Shown here: positions 1 through 7,463 of the stretch, piece by piece
How positions within the stretch are numbered: position 1 is the stretch's first letter
Layout of the letters: every line of letters begins with the position of its first letter
Source of the DNA: Candidatus Poribacteria bacterium
GTDB lineage: Bacteria; Poribacteria; WGA-4E; WGA-3G
DNA: 34,955 nt
Assembly (NCBI GenBank): GCA_022828145.1
Contig: JAJEJA010000117.1
Coordinates: 1 to 34,955 of the forward strand
Direction: 5' to 3'
Made by a program: the position numbers and the translations under genes
Notes under the pieces: generated by a model
What the model was told of the DNA's origin: nothing
What the model saw: only the letters and a program-made list of their open reading frames with translations
Database searches by the model: none

Positions 1-17
1 CCCCGCTAAAGCGTGGG
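1..17 (+). repeat. Left-end hairpin of the isrB element
   Basis: CCC and CGC at 1-6 pair with GCG (11-13) and GGG (15-17) around a TAAA loop, with T14 bulged. The apex matches that of the right-end hairpin. The stem could continue upstream of the window. Confidence 0.55.
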
Positions 18-199
18 TGCTTTGACATAGCGTAGCCAAACGTTCCCTGTCAAGGATTGAGATCTTCACTACAGTAATATATCGGGTGTTCTGGGCGTGG
101 CAGCTCATCGTATGTTTCGGATGCTCCCCAAGTCCGACTCCTCTACGAATACCTGATCTGGATGGGGCAACATATACCCTGAAAAGGAGAAACAAACTT
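1..199 (+). ncRNA. Candidate omega RNA upstream of isrB
   Basis: IscB and IsrB nucleases use a guide RNA encoded immediately 5' of their ORF, with the guide at its 5' end. The 199 bases before the isrB start can form several helices: the 1-17 hairpin, an 8-bp stem CTTTGACA (20-27) with TGTCAAGG (48-55), a CATC/GATG stem-loop, and a possible long-range closing pairing of TCGGGTGTT (around 88-97) with AACATATACCCTGA just before the ribosome binding site. The guide itself would lie at or before base 1, outside the window. The structure was folded by eye only; the location and stems are seen, the RNA identity is inferred. Confidence 0.5.
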
Positions 200-1213
200 A
201 TGTTTATTCCAGTTAAGACGAAAGACGGAGAACAATTGATGCCGATGCATGCTGCACGCGCAAGGAAACTTGTGAAACGTGGCGAGGCAACACCCTATTG
301 GCATAATGGCATATATTGTATTAGACTCAACAAAGAACCGAGTGATCGTAAAACACAAGCGATCGCAGTCGGTGTTGACCCTGGTTCTAAAAAGGAAGGG
401 TTCACAGTGAAATCCGAGGCTCACACCTATCTGAATGTGCAAGCAGATGCACACAAAGATGTTGGCAAGAAGGTTGAGAAAAGACGCGAACTCCGTAGAG
501 GTAGACGTTCACGCAAATGTCCCAATCGGAAAAATAGGACAAACCGACTTGCTAACAAGGAACGCATCCCTGCTGGCACGCGCGCAAGATGGGAGTGGAA
601 ACTTCGGATACTTGATTGGCTATCTAAGTTGTATCCTATTACTCATGTTTGTGTAGAAGACATCAAAGCACGGACTATTGAACGTGCTAAAAAGTGGAAT
701 CAATCCTTTAGTCCGTTAGAGGTGGGTAAGCAGTGGTTCTATACGGAGGTCAAAAAGCGATGGTCTCTGCTAACACTGCCAGGTTGGGAAACAAAAGCGA
801 TCAGAGACAGTCTCGGTCTCAAGAAATCAAAGCAGAAACTATCAGCAACCTTTGAGGCACATTGTGTGGATAGTTGGTGTTTAGCCTATCATATTGTTGG
901 TGGTGATGCGAGTCCTGACAACAGGGACATATTCTGCATCTCACCGATACCGATTAGAAGGCGTGAGTTGCACCGGCAGAACCCGCAGCGTGGTGGCAAA
1001 AGACCCAGATATGGTGGCACAATGTGTTTAGGTATTGTCAAGAATACACTTGTGAAACACGCCAAACACGGAAACCTCCTGCGTGTGACAGGATACAACA
1101 CAAGAGGTGGCATCAATCTTAGTCAAATTTCAAGTAGCAAACAAAGTGTGAGAGGGGCGAAACCAAACACGTTTCGCATATTAAAAAAATTAAACTTTCA
1201 ATATAGCACTTAG
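200..1213 (+). CDS. isrB: IsrB-type RNA-guided nickase (HNH-less IscB homologue)
   Basis: This 337-residue RRXRR-domain protein belongs to the IscB/IsrB family, the group ancestral to Cas9. From N- to C-terminus it shows a PLMP-like domain (QLMPMH, residues 12-17), RuvC-I with Asp60 in GVDPGS, an Arg-rich bridge helix (about 91-105, RRELRRGRRSR), RuvC-II with Glu153 in VCVEDI, RuvC-III with HCVD (His221, Asp224), and a C-terminal PAM/TAM-interaction-like region with RRRELHR and YGGT. Only 68 residues separate RuvC-II from RuvC-III, with no HNH motif. That is the defining difference between IsrB and IscB, and the length fits IsrB. All RuvC catalytic acids are present, so activity is plausible; by analogy it would nick one strand under omega-RNA guidance. 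The ATG at 200 is chosen because AGGAG sits 10-15 bases upstream; a longer frame from 86 would read through the RNA region. Confidence 0.87.
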   Translation: MFIPVKTKDGEQLMPMHAARARKLVKRGEATPYWHNGIYCIRLNKEPSDRKTQAIAVGVDPGSKKEGFTVKSEAHTYLNVQADAHKDVGKKVEKRRELRRGRRSRKCPNRKNRTNRLANKERIPAGTRARWEWKLRILDWLSKLYPITHVCVEDIKARTIERAKKWNQSFSPLEVGKQWFYTEVKKRWSLLTLPGWETKAIRDSLGLKKSKQKLSATFEAHCVDSWCLAYHIVGGDASPDNRDIFCISPIPIRRRELHRQNPQRGGKRPRYGGTMCLGIVKNTLVKHAKHGNLLRVTGYNTRGGINLSQISSSKQSVRGAKPNTFRILKKLNFQYST

Positions 1214-1257
1214 TGCCGACTACACCACCGAGCTAAAGCTGCGGTGTCCTGTCGGCA
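1214..1257 (+). repeat. Right-end hairpin of the isrB element
   Basis: TGCCGAC (1214-1220) pairs perfectly with GTCGGCA (1251-1257). Inside, ACA/TGT and CCG-AGC/GCT-G-CGG continue the stem to a TAAA loop. It starts on the base after the isrB stop codon. It is probably the subterminal hairpin of the IS right end and may also terminate isrB transcription. Confidence 0.7.
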
Positions 1258-1337
1258 AGATTTTGATAGAGTTCGCGATGTATTATTTAAAGGCCAATTG
1301 GCGGTTGAACCTTGCATAAACGAAAGGATTACAAATC

Positions 1338-2306
1338 ATGGCTGTTCTTAGATGGGGTATACTCGGATGCGGTAATGTCGCTGAACATAAAGGCGGTCCA
1401 CCTTTATATTCTGTTGATAATTCAGAACTCATTGCAGTGATGCGACGGGATCAAGCAAAAGCAGAAGATTTCGCTCATAGACATGGTGCAAAACGCGCCT
1501 ATACGGATGTAGATAAACTCCTGTCAGATGATGAAATCAATGCGATTTATATCGCAACACCACCACATCTCCACTGTGAACAGACTATCCGTGCTGCCCA
1601 GGCAGGTAAACACATCCTCTGTGAAAAACCGATGGCAATGTCTGTTAGTGAGTGTCAACAGATGATTGATGCATGCAGTGAAGCAGGTGTTACCTTGATG
1701 ATCGCTTACTACCGAAATCACTACCCGAATGTAGAGAAAATGAAAGCACTGATGGATGAAGATGCAATCGGTGATGTAGTGCTTGCACGTATCAACTGTA
1801 CAGCATATTACAATCCGAATCGTAAAGATTTGAGGAATTGGCGTATCAATCCTGAAATAAGCGGCGGTGGGGTGTTGATGGATATCGGAAGCCATCGTAT
1901 CAGTCTATTACAGTACCTGATGGGTGATGTGGCATCAGTAAAAGGTTTTGCAGAGACCGTGCATTTAGATGGCACCGTTGACGATTCTGCTGTGTTTACA
2001 CTCCGTTTTGAAAGTGGGGCACATGCAGTCGCGAATATCAACTGGAATGTGGGAATCGGGGTCGACGATATTGAGGTATACGGTACAAAAGGAGGTCTAA
2101 GATGTTCACCTCTGAATTCAGAGAATCTGACACTTAAAACAAAATCTGAAGGTGTGAAGACGTTGCCACAAAAACCTTTACCGCATACACATACAGGACT
2201 TGTAAAGGATTTTATTAATCACATTAGAACTGGTGAACCGATCCGATGTACTGGTGAATTAGGATTACAGACGAATGCTATAATAGCAAGAATTATGCAA
2301 GCCTAA
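1338..2306 (+). CDS. Gfo/Idh/MocA family NAD(P)-dependent oxidoreductase
   Basis: This 322-residue protein has the usual two-domain layout. An N-terminal Rossmann fold carries GILGCGNVAEHK, and the CEKPMAMS segment carries the family EKP motif that contacts the nicotinamide. A C-terminal alpha/beta substrate domain carries GGGVLMDIGSHRIS, where the Asp and His of the DIGSH region are the usual catalytic positions. The family oxidises or epimerises sugars, inositols and related polyols; the substrate cannot be told from sequence alone. The gene stands alone behind the isrB element, with AAAGGAT upstream of the ATG, and ends before a stem-loop at 2352-2400. Family assignment is firm, substrate unknown. 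Confidence 0.92.
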   Translation: MAVLRWGILGCGNVAEHKGGPPLYSVDNSELIAVMRRDQAKAEDFAHRHGAKRAYTDVDKLLSDDEINAIYIATPPHLHCEQTIRAAQAGKHILCEKPMAMSVSECQQMIDACSEAGVTLMIAYYRNHYPNVEKMKALMDEDAIGDVVLARINCTAYYNPNRKDLRNWRINPEISGGGVLMDIGSHRISLLQYLMGDVASVKGFAETVHLDGTVDDSAVFTLRFESGAHAVANINWNVGIGVDDIEVYGTKGGLRCSPLNSENLTLKTKSEGVKTLPQKPLPHTHTGLVKDFINHIRTGEPIRCTGELGLQTNAIIARIMQA

Positions 2307-2351
2307 GTTAAGTGGTACATTTGGTTTCCAGTTTTCTCTCAATACCGTCTG

Positions 2352-2408
2352 TTAGAAGTAAAGTTTCTGTCCTATAATACCTTTAGACTTGTACTTCTAA
2401 ATTTTTCC
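2352..2408 (+). terminator. Stem-loop terminator after the Gfo gene
   Basis: TTAGAAGTA (2352-2360) pairs with TACTTCTAA (2392-2400). AAGTTTCT/AGACTT can extend the stem inward with one bulge, and ATTTTTCC follows directly. It lies between convergent genes, oriented correctly for the plus-strand gene. Confidence 0.55.
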
Positions 2409-2434
2409 TCTAGATGTCAAATTTCAATATAGAT

Positions 2435-2743
2435 TTATCCGTATCTGTTCTTACCTTGTGTCCCACTCAAACAACCACAAACAATGAATATGAACAGAGG
2501 AATCCAAAACAACAGGATCCACCATCCAGACATATTTCTATCATGAAATCTTCTAATAGTAAAAGATATTTGCAACCATAAACAAACACAGCCTGCAATG
2601 TAAATGGAGTTTTCACCTACGAAAGCAGACAATATAACACCAACGAGAGCAACCCCAAACATAGCAGCAAGTCTTACTAACCACCATTCTAAACGTCCTA
2701 CTCTACCTCTGTAATTAAACAGATATATCAAGAGTTTAGCCAT
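2435..2743 (-). CDS. DUF805 family small membrane protein
   Basis: This 102-residue integral membrane protein has the DUF805 hallmarks: an N-terminal YRGRVGRLEWW segment (FxGRxxRxxYW type), hydrophobic helices, RRFHDRNMSGWW (the family RLHDxxxSGW motif) and a C-terminal GTQGKNRYG (family GxxGxNxYG). DUF805 proteins (YhaH/YhaI type) are inner-membrane proteins of undefined function. The ATG at 2743 is preferred over an upstream frame start at 2812 because AAAGGAGC lies 8 bases before it and the DUF805 homology begins there. It converges on the plus-strand Gfo gene and is divergent from the lipoprotein pair. Confidence 0.85.
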   Translation of the reverse strand: MAKLLIYLFNYRGRVGRLEWWLVRLAAMFGVALVGVILSAFVGENSIYIAGCVCLWLQISFTIRRFHDRNMSGWWILLFWIPLFIFIVCGCLSGTQGKNRYG

Positions 2744-2950
2744 TAATTTATGCTCCTTTATCTTCAGAATGTCCTGCAGCCTTTCCGAGAGTGTTACGAC
2801 TTGTACTCTCAATCCAAAGTCTCAATTTTTCCATCAATAATACCGTATTATGTAACAAACATCAATCTAAATTCGTTTAATTAATTACGGATTTTATGAC
2901 ATTATGTTCCAATATTAGGACATTCAAATCAAAAAGGAAATTTTAAAACG

Positions 2951-3640
2951 ATGAAAACCACAAAACAACTATCATTAACTTTATTTGGTAGCATCCTGAT
3001 AATACTCTTTAGCATAACAGGGTGTTCCGATGTGCCTTATACAGGACCAATAATCACTGTTGATCGCGTAGATACATACCTTAATGCAATAGGGGACGAT
3101 ACCCTCTGCCTTAAAGACGGATTTGATTCTGTTTGCGTCAAACTTGATCTGGATAAAATAGAGATTGACAGTTCAGATATAGGTTATACACCTACTGTTC
3201 ATGTTCATCCTGAGAACATTGCTTACGTGTTCGAGTATCAAGGAAATCCTATTTTAAGAGCAAAAAGAACCATGGACACCTCAGCACTCGTGCAGAGATT
3301 AGAGGATGAAGGTAAAGTCAATTTACCCTCAAGTGGAAATAATCTGAATGTTACACCAATTCCTGAAGGATGGATTATCGAAATATATTCCACTGCTCCA
3401 ATGAATGTCAGAGTCGTAGAAGGTTTAACCATAGGTACTAACACACAAAAAGACCTTAGAATTTCCGAACAGACAAAAATGGATGATGGCGTACAATTTG
3501 CCGTTGAAACCACGAACCCAGAGTTAACAGTTCAGGTCAGAGGGTTGATCCCAGGAAATACAGCAACATTCCATATCAGCGCAAATGACATCAACTCAAA
3601 TGATAATACAAACATCTTGAAGTTACAGCCCATACAATAA
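2951..3640 (+). CDS. Predicted lipoprotein, paralogue 1
   Basis: This 229-residue protein has an N-terminal signal peptide with hydrophobic core LFGSILIILF and lipobox SITGC (Cys25), so it is predicted to be a lipid-anchored envelope protein. No known domain was recognised. The mature part has two Cys residues (near CLKDGFDSVC) and a VHVHPENIAYVFEYQGNPI segment, mirrored in the next gene by IHIYPERTQYLFYYEGKPI. EGWIIEIY near residue 140 matches HGWLIWIY in the neighbour. The two genes are therefore tandem paralogues 22 bases apart and probably co-transcribed. A ribosome binding site (AAGGAAA) precedes the ATG. Function unknown. Confidence 0.75.
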   Translation: MKTTKQLSLTLFGSILIILFSITGCSDVPYTGPIITVDRVDTYLNAIGDDTLCLKDGFDSVCVKLDLDKIEIDSSDIGYTPTVHVHPENIAYVFEYQGNPILRAKRTMDTSALVQRLEDEGKVNLPSSGNNLNVTPIPEGWIIEIYSTAPMNVRVVEGLTIGTNTQKDLRISEQTKMDDGVQFAVETTNPELTVQVRGLIPGNTATFHISANDINSNDNTNILKLQPIQ

Positions 3641-3662
3641 CCGTTAAGGGTAGGAGGAATAC

Positions 3663-4511
3663 GTGGAAAACTTACAACGTGCCATGACGAGAATTCAACT
3701 ACTGTTTTTCGGAACCTTATGTAGTACCCTAATTATCCTTTTTAGTATCACAGGATGTTCCGATCCTGCTTCTACGAGCTCGATTGCTGCAAATATAGGT
3801 TCAACGCTTAATCCTTCGGGGGGGGACGATTATATCACCTCCAATAGGGGTGGGAGATACTGCATTCACAATGACACGGATTCCGCCTGTATTGATCTAA
3901 TTTCACATGTTAATGACAGGATAGATTCCAATGGACCTATCATTCACATTTATCCGGAAAGAACGCAGTATCTCTTCTACTATGAAGGTAAACCTATTAT
4001 CAGAATCGAAAGACCAGGGGATACCACTGACATTATTGAGACAATCACAGACCCAGATCCGAACCCTCCTAAAGGAGGACCATCAACTCCCCGAGATGAT
4101 GACGACAATGATCAGAATGATGATGATGAAGGCGATGATGACCCGACTAACGATGACCCGACTAATGGTGACCCGACTAATGGTGACCCGACTAACGATG
4201 ACCCGACTGATAGCGGTGATGATGGACATGGATGGCTTATCTGGATATACTATCCAGAAGGAAAAGCTCCAATTAATCCTCCCACCCTTAGTAAGAGTAA
4301 TGTGGTAGTTACAATAAATAGTATAGTATTAACGGACGACGACATAACAGGTTTCGCACAATTCATCGGAAACGACGGGCAAAGAGGAATTCAGTTTTTC
4401 TATCCAACAGAATCCGCAGAACTTTTAGATTTAAAGGTACAGATGGATGGTATAGTTGATGAAGAAGGTAATGTGCGATTCAATATTAACTATTTGTGGT
4501 ATTCAAACTAA
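3663..4511 (+). CDS. Predicted lipoprotein, paralogue 2 with Asp-rich repeat
   Basis: This 282-residue protein has a signal peptide and the same lipobox SITGC (Cys32) as the preceding paralogue. It differs by a low-complexity Asp/Asn/Pro/Thr-rich insert around residues 130-185 with repeated DPTNDD/DPTNGD units, encoded by a 15-bp tandem repeat (about 4140-4210). Flanking segments (RYCIHNDTDSAC, IHIYPERTQYLFYYEGKP, HGWLIWIYYPEG) align with paralogue 1. GTG at 3663 is used because AGGAGG lies 5 bases upstream; the next in-frame ATG is poorly spaced. The acidic insert may act as a flexible or Ca2+-binding spacer, which is speculation. Function unknown. Confidence 0.75.
   Translation: MENLQRAMTRIQLLFFGTLCSTLIILFSITGCSDPASTSSIAANIGSTLNPSGGDDYITSNRGGRYCIHNDTDSACIDLISHVNDRIDSNGPIIHIYPERTQYLFYYEGKPIIRIERPGDTTDIIETITDPDPNPPKGGPSTPRDDDDNDQNDDDEGDDDPTNDDPTNGDPTNGDPTNDDPTDSGDDGHGWLIWIYYPEGKAPINPPTLSKSNVVVTINSIVLTDDDITGFAQFIGNDGQRGIQFFYPTESAELLDLKVQMDGIVDEEGNVRFNINYLWYSN
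4140..4212 (+). repeat. 15-bp tandem repeat coding DPTND/DPTNG
   Basis: Units of GACCCGACTAAYGRT repeat about five times inside the second lipoprotein gene, coding Asp-Pro-Thr-Asn-Asp/Gly. Such arrays vary in copy number by slippage, so the repeat length may differ between strains. Confidence 0.8.
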
Positions 4512-4545
4512 CAATATTTCATTTGGAAATTTATAAACTCCTTAT

Positions 4546-4577
4546 TTCCGCTGTGTGACTGACTTCACACAGCGGAA
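4546..4577. terminator. Perfect 13-bp palindrome between convergent genes
   Basis: TTCCGCTGTGTGA (4546-4558) and TCACACAGCGGAA (4565-4577) flank a 6-base loop. It sits between the lipoprotein gene ending at 4511 and the minus-strand gene ending at 4664, so a bidirectional terminator or mRNA 3'-end structure is likely. No T-run follows directly on either strand, so intrinsic termination is uncertain. Confidence 0.5.
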
Positions 4578-4663
4578 TCCGCACTTCATAGACCACAAGG
4601 GGCCTTTTTGAGTCATATTGATAAACCTCTCTTAAGAATTATACTCTTTGCTACAGAATGGGA

Positions 4664-5848
4664 TTATTCAAAGGGTTGGAGTTTTCCATCCTTCACGATC
4701 ATTATAATCTGGTCATATAGTGCGTCTCCATCAGGATTAAAAGAAAACTTACCTAACATACCTAAAATTGTGGGATAATCTGTTGTTTCTGCAAGAGCGT
4801 TTCGAATTAGGGTCGCATCTGGCGATTGTGCAATCTTAATAGCGTTAGTGAGTACATAAAGAGTGGCATAAGACTGAGCCGCCCAAGGTTCAGGTTGAAT
4901 ACCATATTTCGTACGATAGTTCCGAACGAAGGACCGGTTTCCAGGAGCATCAGATAGATTAGACCATCCGATAAAACCTATCACGCCTTCGGCGGCATCA
5001 CCAGCCTTTTGAACTTCATTCATGGTTAGATCAGGAGCAATAATCCTAATACTTTCGGGAACACCTATCACGGATGTTTGCTTGATAATCTGCGCTATTT
5101 CTTGTGATAGTGCAGAGATAAAGAGTGCATCGGGTCTCAACGCTATTATATTAGTTAGTTGCTGAGAAAAATCGATGTCCCCAGTTTGAAAGGTTTCCAT
5201 CGTTAGCACCTCAACACCGTTTGTCTCAAGGGCTTGCCGTAGGACTTCATTACTGTTTCGTGCGTAAACATCGATCTCATCATATATCGTTGCTACTCTT
5301 CTATAGCCAAGTCTCTTCTGAGTTACCATCAAACCACTGGGAATACTTATATTTGTTGCCAGACTTGTGCGGAAGATAAAATCCCCAATTCCACTCAAAC
5401 CTGCAGCGGAGGAGACCGAACTAAAAGCAATAACGCCGTGTTCTTGGGCAATCGGTGCGACCGCTTTTAGGTGCGTTGAGATAGCAAGACCGACTATGGC
5501 AGATACTTCTTGATCTACCAAATACTGTACTGCTGCCCTCGCTCCCTCTGGCGTGCTCTGATCGTCCACAGTAATAAACTTGATCTTTACCTCACCCCGG
5601 CTGTTAATCTCTTCTCGTGCCAATTCAAAACCACGTTGCATAGCAAACCCGTACGCCTCTGCATGACGTCCTGTCATTGCCACAACTACACCAATAGAAA
5701 CTTCTTCTTTCAACATCTGATTTTCTGTAGCATCAGGCATATTCAACGGAAACTTGCTACAACTGAAAAATACGACAGACAAAGAAACAATCCCTAAAAA
5801 ATATATGAACGTTATAATACTCTTTAAACTTAAGTCAATTGAATTCAT
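4664..5848 (-). CDS. LivJ-type (Peripla_BP_6) ABC substrate-binding lipoprotein
   Basis: This 394-residue protein resembles the branched-chain amino acid binding family. A signal peptide ends in lipobox-like FFSC (Cys30), followed by a two-lobed type I periplasmic binding fold starting at VSIGVVVAMTGRHAEAYGFA. Characteristic segments are VDDQSTPEGARAAVQYLV, AIVGLAISTHLKAVAPIA, AFSSVSSA and YRRVATIYDEIDVYARN. The ligand would be an amino acid, amide or other small organic molecule. AAGGAAA precedes the ATG. It is the last gene of a minus-strand operon behind the EamA transporter (33-base gap). No LivHMGF permease or ATPase genes are in the window, so it may act as a sensor or work with a distant transporter. 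Confidence 0.88.
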   Translation of the reverse strand: MNSIDLSLKSIITFIYFLGIVSLSVVFFSCSKFPLNMPDATENQMLKEEVSIGVVVAMTGRHAEAYGFAMQRGFELAREEINSRGEVKIKFITVDDQSTPEGARAAVQYLVDQEVSAIVGLAISTHLKAVAPIAQEHGVIAFSSVSSAAGLSGIGDFIFRTSLATNISIPSGLMVTQKRLGYRRVATIYDEIDVYARNSNEVLRQALETNGVEVLTMETFQTGDIDFSQQLTNIIALRPDALFISALSQEIAQIIKQTSVIGVPESIRIIAPDLTMNEVQKAGDAAEGVIGFIGWSNLSDAPGNRSFVRNYRTKYGIQPEPWAAQSYATLYVLTNAIKIAQSPDATLIRNALAETTDYPTILGMLGKFSFNPDGDALYDQIIMIVKDGKLQPFE

Positions 5849-5881
5849 AATAGTTTCCTTTTTTATTGGTTGATGAACGAC

Positions 5882-6781
5882 TTAACGCTGTCTGTTGACA
5901 AAATAAATCCCTGCTGCCACCAGCACAGTACCTCCCAGGACATCTATTGTCAGTTTATCACCTAAAAGTAAGCTACTAAACAGGACACCAGATACCGGCA
6001 TCAGAAAAGAGAAGACTACCAATTTGCTTGCTTTGTATTTCCTTAGCACTGATGTAAGGACTAAAAAACAGAAACCCGTAATTATCAATCCTTGATAAAA
6101 CAATCCTGAACAACTTTCGAGGGTCCATTCAATCGACTGTCCACGTTCGAAGAGGAAGCTTAGAATTAGAAAACAGGGAATACTTAAACCTAAAAGCCAG
6201 ACGAGAAGTCTGTGTGAGTATATGTCTTGAACAAATACCTTCGTGAGTGTAATATGGAGTCCTAAGAAGCCAGCTGCAAGCAGAACAATCAGATCGCCAA
6301 ACAGGTTAGGCGCAGACATGCTACCTCTCAGACTCGGGGCGAGAGTTATTAAAACCCCAACGAAGGAGGTAAGAATACCTAATACCTTTTTTTGTGAAAG
6401 TCGATCGTTGGGTAACCAGAAATGTCCAAACAGCACGGTAAACAGTGGATATAACGTGAAAAAAATGGTGGAACGGGATGCCGTTGTCAGTTGCGTGCCG
6501 AAATTCAGAGTAATTGTATGCAAAATGTAAAGTAAGGCAATTAACAGCAACCGAGGCAGTTCCTTAAAACGCATCCGCATCGATATACCGTAATAGAAAC
6601 CTATGCCACCAACAGCGATAAGTCCTAATATACAGCGGTAGAGTGCCATTTTTAGTGGTGGAAAACCTTTCAAACCGAGTTTAACGGCGAACGCTCCACC
6701 ACCGATAAGGGACACAATGACGAGGACAAGTGCGATTATCTTACCAGTAGGATCTTCGTTTCTAAATTCTTTTTCCAGCAT
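5882..6781 (-). CDS. EamA/DMT family transporter
   Basis: This 299-residue inner-membrane protein is made of ten hydrophobic segments arranged as two EamA repeats, for example IIALVLVIVSLIGGGAFAVKLG at the start and KLVVFSFLMPVSGVLFSSLLLG followed by LGGTVLVAAGIYFVN at the end. The second-repeat motif F-L-x-P-V-x-G/A is typical of RhaT/YdcZ-type metabolite exporters. Substrates are usually amino acids, sugars or nucleotides and cannot be assigned here. It lies 30 bases downstream of the P460-like lipoprotein and 33 upstream of the LivJ-type gene, so one transcript is likely. No strong ribosome binding site is seen before the ATG. Confidence 0.88.
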   Translation of the reverse strand: MLEKEFRNEDPTGKIIALVLVIVSLIGGGAFAVKLGLKGFPPLKMALYRCILGLIAVGGIGFYYGISMRMRFKELPRLLLIALLYILHTITLNFGTQLTTASRSTIFFTLYPLFTVLFGHFWLPNDRLSQKKVLGILTSFVGVLITLAPSLRGSMSAPNLFGDLIVLLAAGFLGLHITLTKVFVQDIYSHRLLVWLLGLSIPCFLILSFLFERGQSIEWTLESCSGLFYQGLIITGFCFLVLTSVLRKYKASKLVVFSFLMPVSGVLFSSLLLGDKLTIDVLGGTVLVAAGIYFVNRQR

Positions 6782-6811
6782 AAGTATCCGTAAAAGATGC
6801 GAAATCCTTAA

Positions 6812-7390
6812 TCAATCAAGCTCGGTAAAAACATAATCAATATCCTCAACTCGTGAATGGCAAGTCCAACAAATTCTACCTGATGCCAGGAGTGTAAAAT
6901 CAGATGCCTGTTCAGATCGTGTATACTCAACGAATTCCCAATCGTTGTGATCCGGATTACCTCCTTCAATTTTCCGCATAATCGCGATGAGGCCGATATA
7001 ATCCTTACCAGGTCGAGTTGCCTCTTTTACCACTATGCTTCCATCTGGATATGGGAACTGTTGTTCACCATCTGGTGCAATTGTCTCCCGATCTTTGTTG
7101 ACAAAGACGTTCTTTGTTCCATTGTGTGGATCACCACCAGGAACTGGTGGAATAGGTTCACTGTTTAATTTCAACCATGACTCATATCCAGCAACATATT
7201 CTGGTAGTCCAGGTAGTGCAACAGCAGGTTGCTCAGATTCTTGATCCGTTTCACCTGTTGTTTCTTGAATCTGTTCTGTTATCTGTTGTTCCTCTACACA
7301 AGCAGCGAACATTACACCAAAAATCAGCATAAACGCTATACCGAGAGAAACACTATAACCCTGTTTGTTTCGCTTTCTATTTTGCATCAT
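6812..7390 (-). CDS. Cytochrome P460-family haem lipoprotein
   Basis: This 192-residue exported protein begins with a signal peptide ending in a lipobox (FAAC), then a Glu/Gln-rich linker and a cytochrome P460 domain. The domain is marked by PEYVAGYESWLKLN, GTKNVFVN, PYPDGSIVVKEA and the C-terminal CWTCH c-type haem site followed by DIDYVFTELD. P460 family members oxidise hydroxylamine or act as cytochrome c'-beta and bind NO; many, like this, are uncharacterised DUF-level homologues. The family cross-linking Lys was not identified. The ATG at 7390 (or the adjacent one at 7387) is chosen because GAGGAGA lies directly before it; a TTG at 7402 would overlap that site. Confidence 0.85.
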   Translation of the reverse strand: MMQNRKRNKQGYSVSLGIAFMLIFGVMFAACVEEQQITEQIQETTGETDQESEQPAVALPGLPEYVAGYESWLKLNSEPIPPVPGGDPHNGTKNVFVNKDRETIAPDGEQQFPYPDGSIVVKEATRPGKDYIGLIAIMRKIEGGNPDHNDWEFVEYTRSEQASDFTLLASGRICWTCHSRVEDIDYVFTELD

Positions 7391-7463
7391 ATTTCTCCTC
7401 AAATCATATCCTCATAGATAGTAAAGTTTAGGATGTAGACACTTATTCGTTTACATACATCGA

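Larger units (their letters stand above)
1..1257 (+). mobile_element. IS200/IS605-like element carrying isrB, no transposase
   Basis: The segment is read as a non-autonomous IS200/IS605-superfamily insertion (ISC-like). It runs from a hairpin at the window edge (1-17, CCCCGC, TAAA loop, GCG-T-GGG) to a stronger hairpin directly after the ORF stop (1214-1257). Both hairpins share a GC-TAAA-GC apex, as expected of subterminal hairpins recognised by a Y1 transposase. No TnpA-like gene is visible, so the element would have to be mobilised in trans. The true left end may lie before base 1 and the exact right cleavage site is not determined. Such elements normally make no target duplication, so the borders need an empty-site comparison. 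Confidence 0.7.

Noticed and set aside
200..1213. Full IscB with HNH, or a TnpB
   Set aside because: No HNH motif fits between Glu153 and His221, and the PLMP region, bridge helix and upstream RNA position differ from TnpB, which has its RNA at the 3' end.
3931..4308. Second reading frame rich in Met/Thr/Arg inside the lipoprotein gene
   Set aside because: It is a shifted reading of the Asp-rich tandem repeat, with no ribosome binding site and no homology.
4598..4612. AAGG-GG-CCTT followed by T's as an intrinsic terminator
   Set aside because: The stem is only four base pairs with a two-base loop; the 13-bp palindrome just upstream is a better candidate.
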